Positions 1-7,719 of a stretch of DNA of 64,000 bases are shown one piece after another. This stretch comes from Alphaproteobacteria bacterium (GTDB lineage Bacteria; Pseudomonadota; Alphaproteobacteria; Rs-D84), in the NCBI GenBank assembly GCA_017505705.1, contig JAFVOS010000007.1, positions 51,513-115,512 on the forward strand, in the 5' to 3' direction. The position numbers were made by a program, and so were the translations under genes. The first letter of the stretch is position 1; each line of letters begins with the position of its first letter. Under the pieces are notes generated by a model. That model saw nothing but the letters and a program-made list of their open reading frames with translations, was not told where the DNA came from and did no database searches.

Positions 1-246
1 TTGCCAAATGCAGCGGACAAGAATTATTTTGTCGTGACAGTTAACTTAAAAGATGTAATTGCAGATTGGGCGGAACTGAATAAAATTGCACGTGATGAAA
101 AGATTGATTTTCAGACACGTGGAATTAATGGGGCAACTGTGACGTTGGATGTCCCGGTGACCCAGCGTGGGGCATTTACGATTGCTGTGCGTGAGGGGGG
201 ATGGCATTTTGCCAATATGGATACCGGATTGCGTATTTGGAAATAG
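1..246 (+). CDS. 3' fragment of an unrecognised protein
   Basis: The reading frame is open at the first base and ends at a TAA at 244-246, so this is probably the C-terminal 81 residues of a longer protein whose start lies outside the window. A TTG at base 1 could only be a start by coincidence. The visible part is soluble-looking, mixed alpha/beta, with no membrane segment, Cys pair or motif I recognise. The next gene begins 20 bases after the stop on the same strand, so the two may be cotranscribed. No function is assigned. Confidence 0.6.
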   Translation: MPNAADKNYFVVTVNLKDVIADWAELNKIARDEKIDFQTRGINGATVTLDVPVTQRGAFTIAVREGGWHFANMDTGLRIWK

Positions 247-265
247 TTTTTAATTGGGGGATGGT

Positions 266-1120
266 GTGAAAAAAGTTTCTTTGATTTGTCTGTTGGGATT
301 GTTGCCATTATCGGCATTCGCAGAAGGTGATGATGCCAGCTTGGTTTTGTCTGTGCGTCGTATCGGGTTGGAACTATCGCAAACCCAGGTTCGTAATGCC
401 AATGAATACAAGAATTCGCCTGTGTCTGTATTGGCGGCGGACAGTCAAGAATTTATAAAGGGTGTATTTGATACAGCATTAGAATACAAGAAAAATCGTT
501 TCCAATGGGATAATACACTGTTTATGGAATATGGGGAAACCAAACTGAAACCCGAAGATGGGGAAACGACATCCAGTGAAAATGCTGATGATATATTGTT
601 GTCCAGTAATTTGGAATATGAATGTTGGGAATTTTCAGGATTTAAGTTTGGTCCGACTGTTCGTGCGGCATATGATACTGAATTTGTGACAACAGGTGAT
701 GCACCACGACAGAATATTGTTCGTGCCAATGCTGGTTTATCACTGTTTGACAACAAGGTTGTAAAAAGTCTGTATCTAACCGGCGTGTATGAATATGATT
801 TTACATATTCCGATAATAAAATTTCAAAAACCGCTGCAGAAGTGGGGTGGCGTTTAGAATATGAAGTGCGTGATGGGGTAAAGCTGTCGTCTAATGGATA
901 TTATCGTGAATATTTGGCATATTCTAGTTATGAGGAAACAGACTTGGAACGTGATTTAAGTGCGGTTGCACGTCTGGATACGAATTTATGGGGCGATTTG
1001 ACATTGGGGCCGTATGTTCAATATCGTCGTGCACGTGCACGTGGTGTGGATGTATACGGCAGTAATTTTATTGTTGGTATATCATTTAACTATATCACTA
1101 AGTTTGGTCTGATAAAATAA
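266..1120 (+). CDS. secreted outer-membrane beta-barrel protein
   Basis: The product is about 284 residues. I chose GTG 266 over the upstream in-frame TTG 254 because a G-rich Shine-Dalgarno (256-260) sits just before it and the product then starts with a clean signal peptide (MKKVSLICLLGLLPLSAFA). The mature part is a series of alternating polar/aromatic strands (YLTGVYEYDFTYS, LTLGPYVQYRRAR, FIVGISFNYITKFGL) typical of a transmembrane beta-barrel. There is no Cys-rich or enzymatic region. The exact family is not recognised; general resemblance is to small outer-membrane barrel proteins. It converges with the glycosyltransferase gene downstream, and the two share a terminator. Confidence 0.75.
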   Translation: MKKVSLICLLGLLPLSAFAEGDDASLVLSVRRIGLELSQTQVRNANEYKNSPVSVLAADSQEFIKGVFDTALEYKKNRFQWDNTLFMEYGETKLKPEDGETTSSENADDILLSSNLEYECWEFSGFKFGPTVRAAYDTEFVTTGDAPRQNIVRANAGLSLFDNKVVKSLYLTGVYEYDFTYSDNKISKTAAEVGWRLEYEVRDGVKLSSNGYYREYLAYSSYEETDLERDLSAVARLDTNLWGDLTLGPYVQYRRARARGVDVYGSNFIVGISFNYITKFGLIK

Positions 1121-1122
1121 TG

Positions 1123-1149
1123 AAAAATCGCCGGATGGCGGTTTTTTTA
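1123..1149. terminator. bidirectional intrinsic terminator
   Basis: CGCC (1129-1132) pairs with GGCG (1137-1140) around a GGAT loop. A run of T follows on the plus strand and an A-run precedes it, so the hairpin can end both the barrel-protein gene (plus) and the leftward glycosyltransferase operon (minus). Confidence 0.65.
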
Positions 1150-1155
1150 TTGCTT

Positions 1156-2184
1156 TTAAGCGCTCCATATTTTTACACCGAACAGATACACATGTTTTTC
1201 AATTTGGCTGTAGTGAACCGTAGCAATTTTGAATTTGCCGAACAGTTTATAGTCTCGTACAAAATAGGTATTCTGTTTTACGATTTCTATAACACCTTTG
1301 GGGTCGTTATTCCACAGCGACAACACCAATGAATAATCTTTCTCGATTAAAAAATCTATGTGTCGTAGTGTTTTGAACAACGAACATGCCGCAGTCGCTA
1401 GTTTTATCTGATTGTCTGGTGCAACACGCAATATTCTGTTGCACATAAATAAAAATCGGCGCTCTACAGCGATTTCATAAGACTTTTTATCCACAAAAGT
1501 TGCCAAATTATAACAGTCAATAATTTTTGCAAGAGACGTTATAAAGTCATCAACTTGTTTTTCACCCCATATTACAGCATCCAACGAGCCAAAATGTTTC
1601 ATATAGTGATATGCCGTACCACGTACATGTCTAATTGGTTTTGGCATATGGGTTTTGACCATCGATTCAAAAACAGAATCTTCGCCAATGCACAGGTTCG
1701 GATAGTGTAAATTATATCTGTTCAGCATGTCACGCAAATAGACCGCTGAATAATGATACTTAAAATGGTGAAAGTTTTCTTTAACAGGGATATTTATTTT
1801 AAATGGTTTTCCTTTTATTGGATGTTCAATAACATCACCGCATACCACAGGCGTCTGGGTCTTTTCAGCGGTTTTGATTAATTTTTTATAAAAGTCACTT
1901 TCAATCCAGTCGTCTGGATCAACAAAGCCAACAAATTCACCCTGGGCCGCATCGATACCACGATTTCGGCTGTATCCAACACCCATGTTTTCATCATTTT
2001 CCAGAATACGTATACGCAAATCATTCTTGGCGCATAATTTTAGTATTTCCAGTGTATTATCTGTTGATTTGTCATCGATACAGATAATTTCCATATCTGT
2101 TAAGCTTTGGTTCGTGACACTTAATAAACAGCGGTCAACCCATGGTGCAACATTATAGCATGGTATAATTACAGATAACTTCAT
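1156..2184 (-). CDS. glycosyltransferase family 2 (GT-A)
   Basis: A 342-residue cytoplasmic enzyme expected to transfer a sugar from a nucleotide donor to a surface glycan or glycoprotein. The N-terminus is the classic GT2 start (MKLSVIIPCYN), followed by the nucleotide-binding ICIDDKSTDNT segment and a metal/nucleotide-binding DPDD at about residues 89-92. I moved the start to ATG 2184 because AAGGTG lies 6 bases upstream; a longer frame to 2202 lacks such a site. The Shine-Dalgarno overlaps the stop codon of the upstream glycosyltransferase, which suggests translational coupling. It is the last gene of a five-gene leftward operon that starts at the Cys-rich protein near 5125. Donor and acceptor cannot be read from the sequence. 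Confidence 0.9.
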   Translation of the reverse strand: MKLSVIIPCYNVAPWVDRCLLSVTNQSLTDMEIICIDDKSTDNTLEILKLCAKNDLRIRILENDENMGVGYSRNRGIDAAQGEFVGFVDPDDWIESDFYKKLIKTAEKTQTPVVCGDVIEHPIKGKPFKINIPVKENFHHFKYHYSAVYLRDMLNRYNLHYPNLCIGEDSVFESMVKTHMPKPIRHVRGTAYHYMKHFGSLDAVIWGEKQVDDFITSLAKIIDCYNLATFVDKKSYEIAVERRFLFMCNRILRVAPDNQIKLATAACSLFKTLRHIDFLIEKDYSLVLSLWNNDPKGVIEIVKQNTYFVRDYKLFGKFKIATVHYSQIEKHVYLFGVKIWSA

Positions 2185-2194
2185 AGAAAACACC

Positions 2195-3196
2195 TTAGCC
2201 AAAGATTTTCATAAACAGCCACAGTATGATACGGCGACTGCGTTTCAAGTATTTTGTCGGAAAATATTCTGTGCCGTATATTTGTTTTAATTGTTTTGCG
2301 GATTCATACATCATACGACCACTGGCAAGTGTTTTTATAATAAACTCGTACGTTAACATATCTAAATAATTTGCATAGAAATGTTTATGATATCGTTTTG
2401 AATAATATGTATCCATAATCCAACGCAATCGGTGCATTGTCGGTACAATCCATGTAAATGATTTTTGATTAAATGGCGCAGCCGATACAGAACGACGTGC
2501 TGCACGATGATATACAACCATTGCACGTGTTTCTATAATACGTCTGGCACGTGGCAGGGCCTCATATATAAAGCATGTATCTTCACCCGGGTACAGTTGT
2601 TCGTCAAAGCGGACATCTTGCAAGACCTCTCGTCGGAACAGTCGGCGCCACACCCACACCAATCGATGGGTTTCCCCCAGATATTCCATTTTGATAACAT
2701 CGACATCGTTAAAGCCCAAGATTACAAATTGTGGGTTTGCATAATTTACCACCGGTGTGTCAGCCAACTTAAAGTCGTCTGGTACCGTCACCCCACCACC
2801 ACCGATGATGTCAGCATGGTTTTGTTCACCAACTTCGTATAAAATCTTTAACGCATCAGAATAAAAACAGTCGTCAGAATCCATAAAACTTATCCAGCGT
2901 CCACGTGCCATATTTAATCCGACATTACGTGCGGCAGATACACCTTTGTTCTCTTGGAACACTGGGATAATACGTGGGTCTTGTTTAGCCCATCGTTTGA
3001 TGATGTTTTTTGAACCGTCTGTTGAACCGTCGTCAACGATAATACATTCAAAATCTGTGAATGTTTGTGTGACGATACTGCGGATACAATCGTCCAGATA
3101 AATATCGTTATTGTAATTGGCGACCAGAATAGATATAGCTGGTTGCTTTTTATTAGATGTATTGTTTTTATTAATTTTTTGTGGGTTTGGTTTCAT
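2195..3196 (-). CDS. glycosyltransferase family 2 (GT-A)
   Basis: A 333-residue GT2 enzyme. After a short polar N-terminal tail comes AISILVANYNN, then CIIVDDGSTDGS, and a DSD metal-binding motif at residues 106-108 (WISFMDSDDCF). The C-terminal half holds a basic helical region (YLKRSRRIILWLFMKIFG) that may contact the membrane. The start ATG lies two bases after the stop of a 45-residue ORF and the stop overlaps the ribosome-binding site of the following glycosyltransferase, so the genes are tightly coupled. Its link with two secreted Cys-rich proteins suggests that it decorates a surface polymer or the proteins themselves, which is inference. Confidence 0.9.
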   Translation of the reverse strand: MKPNPQKINKNNTSNKKQPAISILVANYNNDIYLDDCIRSIVTQTFTDFECIIVDDGSTDGSKNIIKRWAKQDPRIIPVFQENKGVSAARNVGLNMARGRWISFMDSDDCFYSDALKILYEVGEQNHADIIGGGGVTVPDDFKLADTPVVNYANPQFVILGFNDVDVIKMEYLGETHRLVWVWRRLFRREVLQDVRFDEQLYPGEDTCFIYEALPRARRIIETRAMVVYHRAARRSVSAAPFNQKSFTWIVPTMHRLRWIMDTYYSKRYHKHFYANYLDMLTYEFIIKTLASGRMMYESAKQLKQIYGTEYFPTKYLKRSRRIILWLFMKIFG

Positions 3197-3198
3197 TT

Positions 3199-3336
3199 TT
3201 ATTTACCTTGCATTAGTTTATACCATGGCATTTTTTTCAATACCCGTTTACCCCCCCCATATCCACCGACAGACATCCCCCCATTAGACCACAGGAATTC
3301 TTCAGCTAATTTTTTTATTTTATCTTTGCGCTTCAT
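3199..3336 (-). CDS. 45-residue basic, Gly-rich small protein
   Basis: A short frame fills the gap between the Cys-rich protein and the first glycosyltransferase. It starts at ATG 3336, 9 bases after the stop of the upstream gene, and stops at 3199-3201, two bases before the glycosyltransferase ATG. The product begins MKRKDKIKKLAEEFLW, has a Gly-rich middle (GGMSVGGYGGGKR) and a basic end (MPWYKLMQGK). A weak AGG lies upstream. Its perfect fit in the operon supports a real, translated gene, perhaps a coupling peptide or a small membrane-surface or glycosyltransferase partner. I know no family for it. A decayed remnant of a longer protein is the main alternative. Confidence 0.55.
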   Translation of the reverse strand: MKRKDKIKKLAEEFLWSNGGMSVGGYGGGKRVLKKMPWYKLMQGK

Positions 3337-3345
3337 AATAAAAAC

Positions 3346-4227
3346 CTAATAACTATAATAACAATTTTTTGTTGGATAATAGAAACCCGTTTTATCTATA
3401 TTTCCCGCTAAATAGTGTGTTGATGTACAATTTGTTGAGCAATAGCTATTACCAACATAACATTCAGTTATAGCTGATGCACCCGTAGACGATGTGTAAA
3501 CAGCAGCCGCCGTTCCATAATGAGTGTTTCCATATTGAACAAAGACAAAAGATGTGTTGGCAATTGTACCGTATGGACACGATGAACAGCTTGTTTGCCC
3601 TGTTAATGAGTTATAATAGCCTATGCTGCAGGGGGTGCAAGTGTTTCCTCCTGCTTTATATGTGCCTGCCGGACATGGCACGCATTGATTGTTAGAAGCT
3701 ATTTGTCCGGTTGAACATTCCGAACATATTTGTATAAAATAGCTCAAATTGTTCACGGTAGTTGACACCAATTTTTTAATGTAGTTAAGGTTAGCACAAT
3801 TACAATCTGTGGATGCGACTATGCCAGCTGGTAATGCAACTGTTCCCATGCATGAGCCTATTGCAAGGTAGGCAGGACCTATGTTTGGATAGTCAGCAAA
3901 ACCGCTAAAGGAACCACAAGTCATTCTATCCAGTGAATTGAACATGGCAACTTCAGTTTCGTTCATACAATAACATCTGTCTGAGCTAATACAACCAGAA
4001 TTGCCTGCTAAATAGAATAGCAAATTATTGCCCCATTTCCCACTTACGTAGGAATTGTTAAGAAGAATACATTGTGAGGCACATCCTGCATCAGCCAGAT
4101 TCTGTGTATTGGCCATAGTATGCCAAACCAATGCACATGAAAATCTTGTATTCATGAATATGTTTGTCATAAAACACAATCCGATTAGTAAAAACCGTTT
4201 AAATGGACTTAATTTTATGTTTTGCAC
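3346..4227 (-). CDS. secreted Cys-rich repeat protein (paralogue B)
   Basis: A 293-residue exported protein starting at GTG 4227, with AGGA six bases upstream. The N-terminus (MQNIKLSPFKR then a hydrophobic stretch) is a signal sequence shared almost residue for residue with the next gene upstream. The mature part has more than 20 cysteines, including CxC and CxxC pairs (RCYCMNE, DCNCANL) and a run of growth-factor-receptor-like repeats (CVPCPAGTYKAGGNTCTPC, CSSCPYG) at about residues 175-220, resembling GCC2/GCC3-type Cys repeats. Such domains are disulfide-bonded and extracytoplasmic. It lacks a visible lipobox or barrel, so surface attachment is unclear. It is the second gene of the operon with two glycosyltransferases. 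Function unknown. Confidence 0.8.
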   Translation of the reverse strand: MQNIKLSPFKRFLLIGLCFMTNIFMNTRFSCALVWHTMANTQNLADAGCASQCILLNNSYVSGKWGNNLLFYLAGNSGCISSDRCYCMNETEVAMFNSLDRMTCGSFSGFADYPNIGPAYLAIGSCMGTVALPAGIVASTDCNCANLNYIKKLVSTTVNNLSYFIQICSECSTGQIASNNQCVPCPAGTYKAGGNTCTPCSIGYYNSLTGQTSCSSCPYGTIANTSFVFVQYGNTHYGTAAAVYTSSTGASAITECYVGNSYCSTNCTSTHYLAGNIDKTGFYYPTKNCYYSY

Positions 4228-4264
4228 AGTAAATCCTCTAGCTTTTTGTTTTAATCACACGTAT

Positions 4265-5125
4265 TTATTGATACATACAGCTGCCTGCAAAGTCATACAT
4301 ATGACCATTTTCAGTATAACCGATAAAGATCATAGAAGTTCCTATTTGTTGACCGGTTGTAATTGCTGCGGCATAACATTTTGTAATTGAATTCGCCCCA
4401 GTTGCTGTCAGTATTCCAAATACACAAGTTGAAAATAGACTCGTGTTGCCAGCAACATTCGCCATACACGGCAGGCCTGGACACGGAGCACATGTTGATA
4501 GCCCCGTAGTTGATGCGTATCGTCCGGCGGGACAGGCCGTACAGGTTGATAGCCCCGTAGTTGATGCGTATCGTCCGGCGGGACAGGTCGTACAGGTTGA
4601 TAGCCCCGTAGTTGATGCGTATCGTCCGGCGGGACAGACCGTACAGGTTGCCACTGTTCCACCAGCCGAATACCGTCCAGCCGGACAGTTATAACATGCA
4701 CTGCCACTCAAATACTTACCCGCTGCACAGGATGTTATTGTTGGCGTGTTACCTGTTACAGAAAACAAACACGCTACTGGTGAAAATAGTGCATAATTGC
4801 TACAATAAACCAAAAGATTTACGCTACCAGTTCTTGCAAGGGTCAACATGGACGCTTCTGTTGCGGAAAAACAATAACAAGCGCTTTGAATAAAGGAAAC
4901 AGCACCACAGCTTACATTGGGCCAAGTTAACATTGATGTACCAGATACTACGTTTGGTGCATTTACAGCAGCGCAAATGCTTGCACACACAGTATACATA
5001 GATTGATCAGATAGCCCAATGGCATAGGCACCATACGATATTTTTGTGCCCATACATACATTAGATATCAGTACTAATGCAAACATTAATAACCGCTTAA
5101 ATGGACTTAATTTTATGTTTTTCAT
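4265..5125 (-). CDS. secreted Cys-rich protein with 17-residue tandem repeats (paralogue A)
   Basis: A 286-residue exported protein, first gene of the leftward operon; ATG 5125 is preceded by a purine-rich GGGGAAAGAG. The signal sequence (MKNIKLSPFKR plus a hydrophobic core) matches paralogue B. The N-terminal half is a Cys-containing domain. The middle carries the motif CPAGRYASTTGLSTCT three times in near-perfect copies plus a diverged copy before it, encoded by a 51-bp DNA repeat. The repeats resemble GCC2/GCC3-type modules. The C-terminal part has further cysteines (CVFG, KCYAA, GSCMYQ). Expected to be an oxidised surface or periplasmic protein. Its start lies 18 bases from a promoter-bearing inverted repeat, suggesting phase-variable expression. 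Function unknown. Confidence 0.82.
   Translation of the reverse strand: MKNIKLSPFKRLLMFALVLISNVCMGTKISYGAYAIGLSDQSMYTVCASICAAVNAPNVVSGTSMLTWPNVSCGAVSFIQSACYCFSATEASMLTLARTGSVNLLVYCSNYALFSPVACLFSVTGNTPTITSCAAGKYLSGSACYNCPAGRYSAGGTVATCTVCPAGRYASTTGLSTCTTCPAGRYASTTGLSTCTACPAGRYASTTGLSTCAPCPGLPCMANVAGNTSLFSTCVFGILTATGANSITKCYAAAITTGQQIGTSMIFIGYTENGHMYDFAGSCMYQ
4494..4646 (-). repeat. three tandem 51-bp coding repeats
   Basis: The unit beginning GTTGATAGCCCC occurs at 4494, 4545 and 4596 with an exact 51-bp period and only one or two substitutions between copies. It encodes 17 residues each, in frame. DNA identity this high suggests recent expansion, and copy number is expected to vary by slippage or recombination. 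Confidence 0.95.
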
Positions 5126-5142
5126 TTCTCTTTCCCCTATGC

Positions 5143-5241
5143 AAAACGGTGGTTTAGATTCGGCGGTTTTTGATGCTTGACAGTGCTAGAAATCCTGTGT
5201 TAAAATCATGGCAAGTGGTACAGAATCTAAACCACCGTTTT
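5143..5241. promoter_or_regulatory. candidate invertible promoter element (99 bp)
   Basis: Two perfect 19-bp inverted arms (5143-5161, AAAACGGTGGTTTAGATTC; 5223-5241, its exact reverse complement) enclose 61 bp. That spacer carries a strong promoter, TTGACA (5177-5182), 18 bp, TAAAAT (5201-5206), reading rightward. No good promoter is seen on its other strand. To the left, 18 bases beyond the arm, starts the surface-protein/glycosyltransferase operon on the minus strand; to the right there is only the 3' end of a convergent gene. Inversion would aim the promoter at the operon with a start site near 5171 and a leader of about 46 nt that includes a ribosome-binding site. In the orientation seen here the operon would be OFF. 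Inversion itself is inferred. Confidence 0.65.
5177..5206 (+). promoter_or_regulatory. sigma-70-type promoter inside the inverted repeat
   Basis: TTGACA and TAAAAT with an 18-bp spacer. Predicted start is near 5213. In the present orientation the transcript would run through the right arm, through 100 AT-rich bases without a gene, and antisense into the end of the PBP1C gene. Confidence 0.7.
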
Positions 5242-5337
5242 TTTTAGGCAGCTAAAATTGCAAATTTATTTACTGTTTTCAATATAGTATTTCGTAAATA
5301 TAGATTTTTATGATTTAAAAAATATTTGTGTCGGTGA

Positions 5338-7719
5338 TTATTTTATAATATTGAATTTATGTGATGTGCCGGTGCCAGTATCGGTGGAAATGCGAATGGT
5401 GTGGGTGCCAATTGATACAGGCTGGACGTGGGTTTCGCCCGGTTTTGTTCGGGCTATCATTTTATCATCCAGAAACCAAAAAATTTTATCGTCTGGGTTC
5501 TGAGTAATGGCCATAAATGATATTTGTGCCTGGTTGGCGTCTGATACGATTACGTGATTTGTGCCGTCTGATGGTGATATTATCAGGGGTGCCGATGTGT
5601 TCGCAGAAATGTCATCTAATTCACAGCCCGGCATAAATGGGGGTGGGGTGTTGCGTTCAATTCCCGCACGTTTGAACATGTCCAGATATTCTGCATCCCA
5701 AAATTCATAAACCACCATGTGGGTGTTTTTAGGATCGGCGTTGCATGCACGACGCCCAGTGGCATTATCAATGGGAACTGCACGATAAACCGGTGATGTG
5801 TTAATTGGTGATACGCCCGGGATAAAATACGCAGATACAGATTTTGGACAATGGGGGCCTGCGATGCCACCAACATCGGCACACATTTCAACGGTTGCAA
5901 TATTTAAATCATCATGCATAAAATTGTTGTCTTTTGTTGGTATGTCGTGCTGTCTGTTGTATTCCAGTATGCTGTCAGCCAGGCTGAAATATATTGGGGC
6001 GGCTGTTTTTGCGCCGCTGAATGCATTGTTCGGTGCGCCGTCAAAATTACCAACCCATACAATTAATACATAGTCGCCAAATATGCCAGCTGTCCATGCG
6101 TCACGATATGACGATGATGTGCCCGTTTTCCAATAGTGGGTTATACGCTGTGGTGTGTGTTTGGCATATGGAATCTTTTTGTCGGGGGAATATTGACGGG
6201 CCAGCATATCCAATGTCATAAAGAATGATTCTGGTGATAAGATGTGACCTGTTATTTCATCGGGGGCAGATGTGCGCATTTTTATGCTGCGACGTGTGCC
6301 CAGATTCGCCATCGTGGCATAAATGTCAGCCAGTTCGTACATGGAAACTTCGGCACCACCCAGTGCAATAGATATGCCGTAATGTGATGGTGGTTTCAGG
6401 TTGCTGACCCCGGAATCTGACAGTGTTTTATAGAATTTGTTCAGACCAATCTGACGAACCAGATTAATCGCAGGAATGTTTCTGGAATGGGTCAGGGCAT
6501 CACGTGCCAATACGGGACCATAAAATTCACTGTCTGAATTTTCAGGGGCGTATACACCAAAATTTATTCGTGCATCTTTTAGCAGCGTCATCGAATGTAT
6601 GTGGCCGTCTGCAATTGCAGATGCGTATATCAGGGGTTTAAGGGTGGAACCTGGACTGCGTCGGGCGATGACGCCGTCATTTTGCCCCAGGATGGATTCA
6701 TCAAAATAATTTACAGATCCAATATATGATAAAACCTGCATGGTTTTGTAATTTATCAGTATTGCAGAGGCATTCTTAACCCCCATGTGTTTGCGGATGG
6801 AAACCTGGTGGCGAAGCGTGCGTTCCAGATGATTGTGTAAATCCAAATCCAGCGTAGTGGTAATTATCGAATCGGGTTGTTGCGGGACAGATTTGTCGTG
6901 TGTAATCTGGCGGTCTGTGAAATGGGGGGCGTGAAACGGTAAATCACTGAAACCGTATACAGACAGGGGCATTTGAACCATTGTGGATAAATTTGAGTCG
7001 TCTGGATATTTAGATAGCCAACGGCGTACCAAATCGTTTCGCATTTTTGCCATGGTGGTCATGCCATGTGACGTGTTCAGACCACGTTTGGTGGGATTCT
7101 GGGGAATTGTTGCCAGGGTTATTGACTGAATTGTTGATAAATCTTGTGCAGGACGATGAAAATAAATTGTTGATGCGGCACCGATGCCTTCTATATTGCC
7201 ACCATATGGGGCTAAATTTAGGTATGCTTCGATAATTTCTTGCTTGGAATAAAAAGCGTCAATATAAATTGCTGCGGCAATCTGTTCCAGTTTTCCGGGG
7301 ATTGTTTTGGTGTTTATGTTGTATTTTATACGTGCTAACTGCATCGTTATGGTCGATGCGCCGGCGGTGTCTGTATTGCCGGATATATAGTTGCGTGTGG
7401 CACGAAACAGGGCAACGGGATTGATGCCTGGGTGTGCGTAAAAATATTTATCTTCGTATAAAATAGTTGCGCGAATGATGTCTGGTGGAATTTGATTATA
7501 TGGCGTGAATATTCGATATTTTTCATCAGCAGATAATGTCAGGCGCAATAATTGGCCATTTCTGTCGTAATAGGCACGTGAAAAATATGTGTCTGATAAT
7601 AAATGTGGGGTAAAAAATAGGCGAATGAATATGTATACAATAACTATTGCCAAGCAAAAAAGCCAAAATCGTGGAAGACGTTTTAATGTTTGTTTTAAAT
7701 TTTTGGGATTTTTATTCAT
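5338..7719 (-). CDS. pbpC: penicillin-binding protein 1C, bifunctional murein synthase
   Basis: A 793-residue class A PBP, close to the family's usual length. A short basic cytoplasmic tail is followed by one transmembrane anchor (about residues 17-38), then the GT51 transglycosylase domain (ATILYEDKYFYAHPG; STITMQLARI) that polymerises lipid II, then the transpeptidase with SxxK (SPGSTLKP), SxN (SRN) and KTG (KTGTSSS) motifs. The C-terminus is a beta-rich extension typical of PBP1C. It acts in the periplasm. It overlaps the upstream alpha-2-macroglobulin gene by 8 bases, the common bacterial pairing in which the macroglobulin is thought to protect the periplasm. No terminator is obvious directly after the stop; the inverted repeat at 5143-5241 lies downstream. 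Confidence 0.95.
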   Translation of the reverse strand: MNKNPKNLKQTLKRLPRFWLFCLAIVIVYIFIRLFFTPHLLSDTYFSRAYYDRNGQLLRLTLSADEKYRIFTPYNQIPPDIIRATILYEDKYFYAHPGINPVALFRATRNYISGNTDTAGASTITMQLARIKYNINTKTIPGKLEQIAAAIYIDAFYSKQEIIEAYLNLAPYGGNIEGIGAASTIYFHRPAQDLSTIQSITLATIPQNPTKRGLNTSHGMTTMAKMRNDLVRRWLSKYPDDSNLSTMVQMPLSVYGFSDLPFHAPHFTDRQITHDKSVPQQPDSIITTTLDLDLHNHLERTLRHQVSIRKHMGVKNASAILINYKTMQVLSYIGSVNYFDESILGQNDGVIARRSPGSTLKPLIYASAIADGHIHSMTLLKDARINFGVYAPENSDSEFYGPVLARDALTHSRNIPAINLVRQIGLNKFYKTLSDSGVSNLKPPSHYGISIALGGAEVSMYELADIYATMANLGTRRSIKMRTSAPDEITGHILSPESFFMTLDMLARQYSPDKKIPYAKHTPQRITHYWKTGTSSSYRDAWTAGIFGDYVLIVWVGNFDGAPNNAFSGAKTAAPIYFSLADSILEYNRQHDIPTKDNNFMHDDLNIATVEMCADVGGIAGPHCPKSVSAYFIPGVSPINTSPVYRAVPIDNATGRRACNADPKNTHMVVYEFWDAEYLDMFKRAGIERNTPPPFMPGCELDDISANTSAPLIISPSDGTNHVIVSDANQAQISFMAITQNPDDKIFWFLDDKMIARTKPGETHVQPVSIGTHTIRISTDTGTGTSHKFNIIK

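Noticed and set aside
1120..1332. Plus-strand frame starting at the stop of the barrel gene
   Set aside because: It reads through the shared terminator and is antisense to the glycosyltransferase, whose frame has clear GT2 motifs.
1156..3196. The two adjacent glycosyltransferases as one frameshifted gene
   Set aside because: Each has its own N-terminal GT2 motif set and metal-binding motif and a full-length domain, so they are two genes.
4408..4707. Long open frames on both strands across the 51-bp repeats
   Set aside because: They arise because a 51-bp period is a multiple of three, so all frames stay open. The codon pattern, signal peptide and Cys spacing support only the minus-strand Cys-rich frame.
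5143..5241. The 19-bp inverted repeat as a simple intrinsic terminator of pbpC
   Set aside because: A 61-nt loop, only four T after the stem in the pbpC direction, and a consensus promoter placed exactly between the arms argue against it, though read-through termination on the plus strand (eight T) remains possible.
5143..5241. The element as a miniature transposon (MITE)
   Set aside because: No target-site duplication is visible around 5143-5241 and no second copy occurs in the window; a genome search could still change this.
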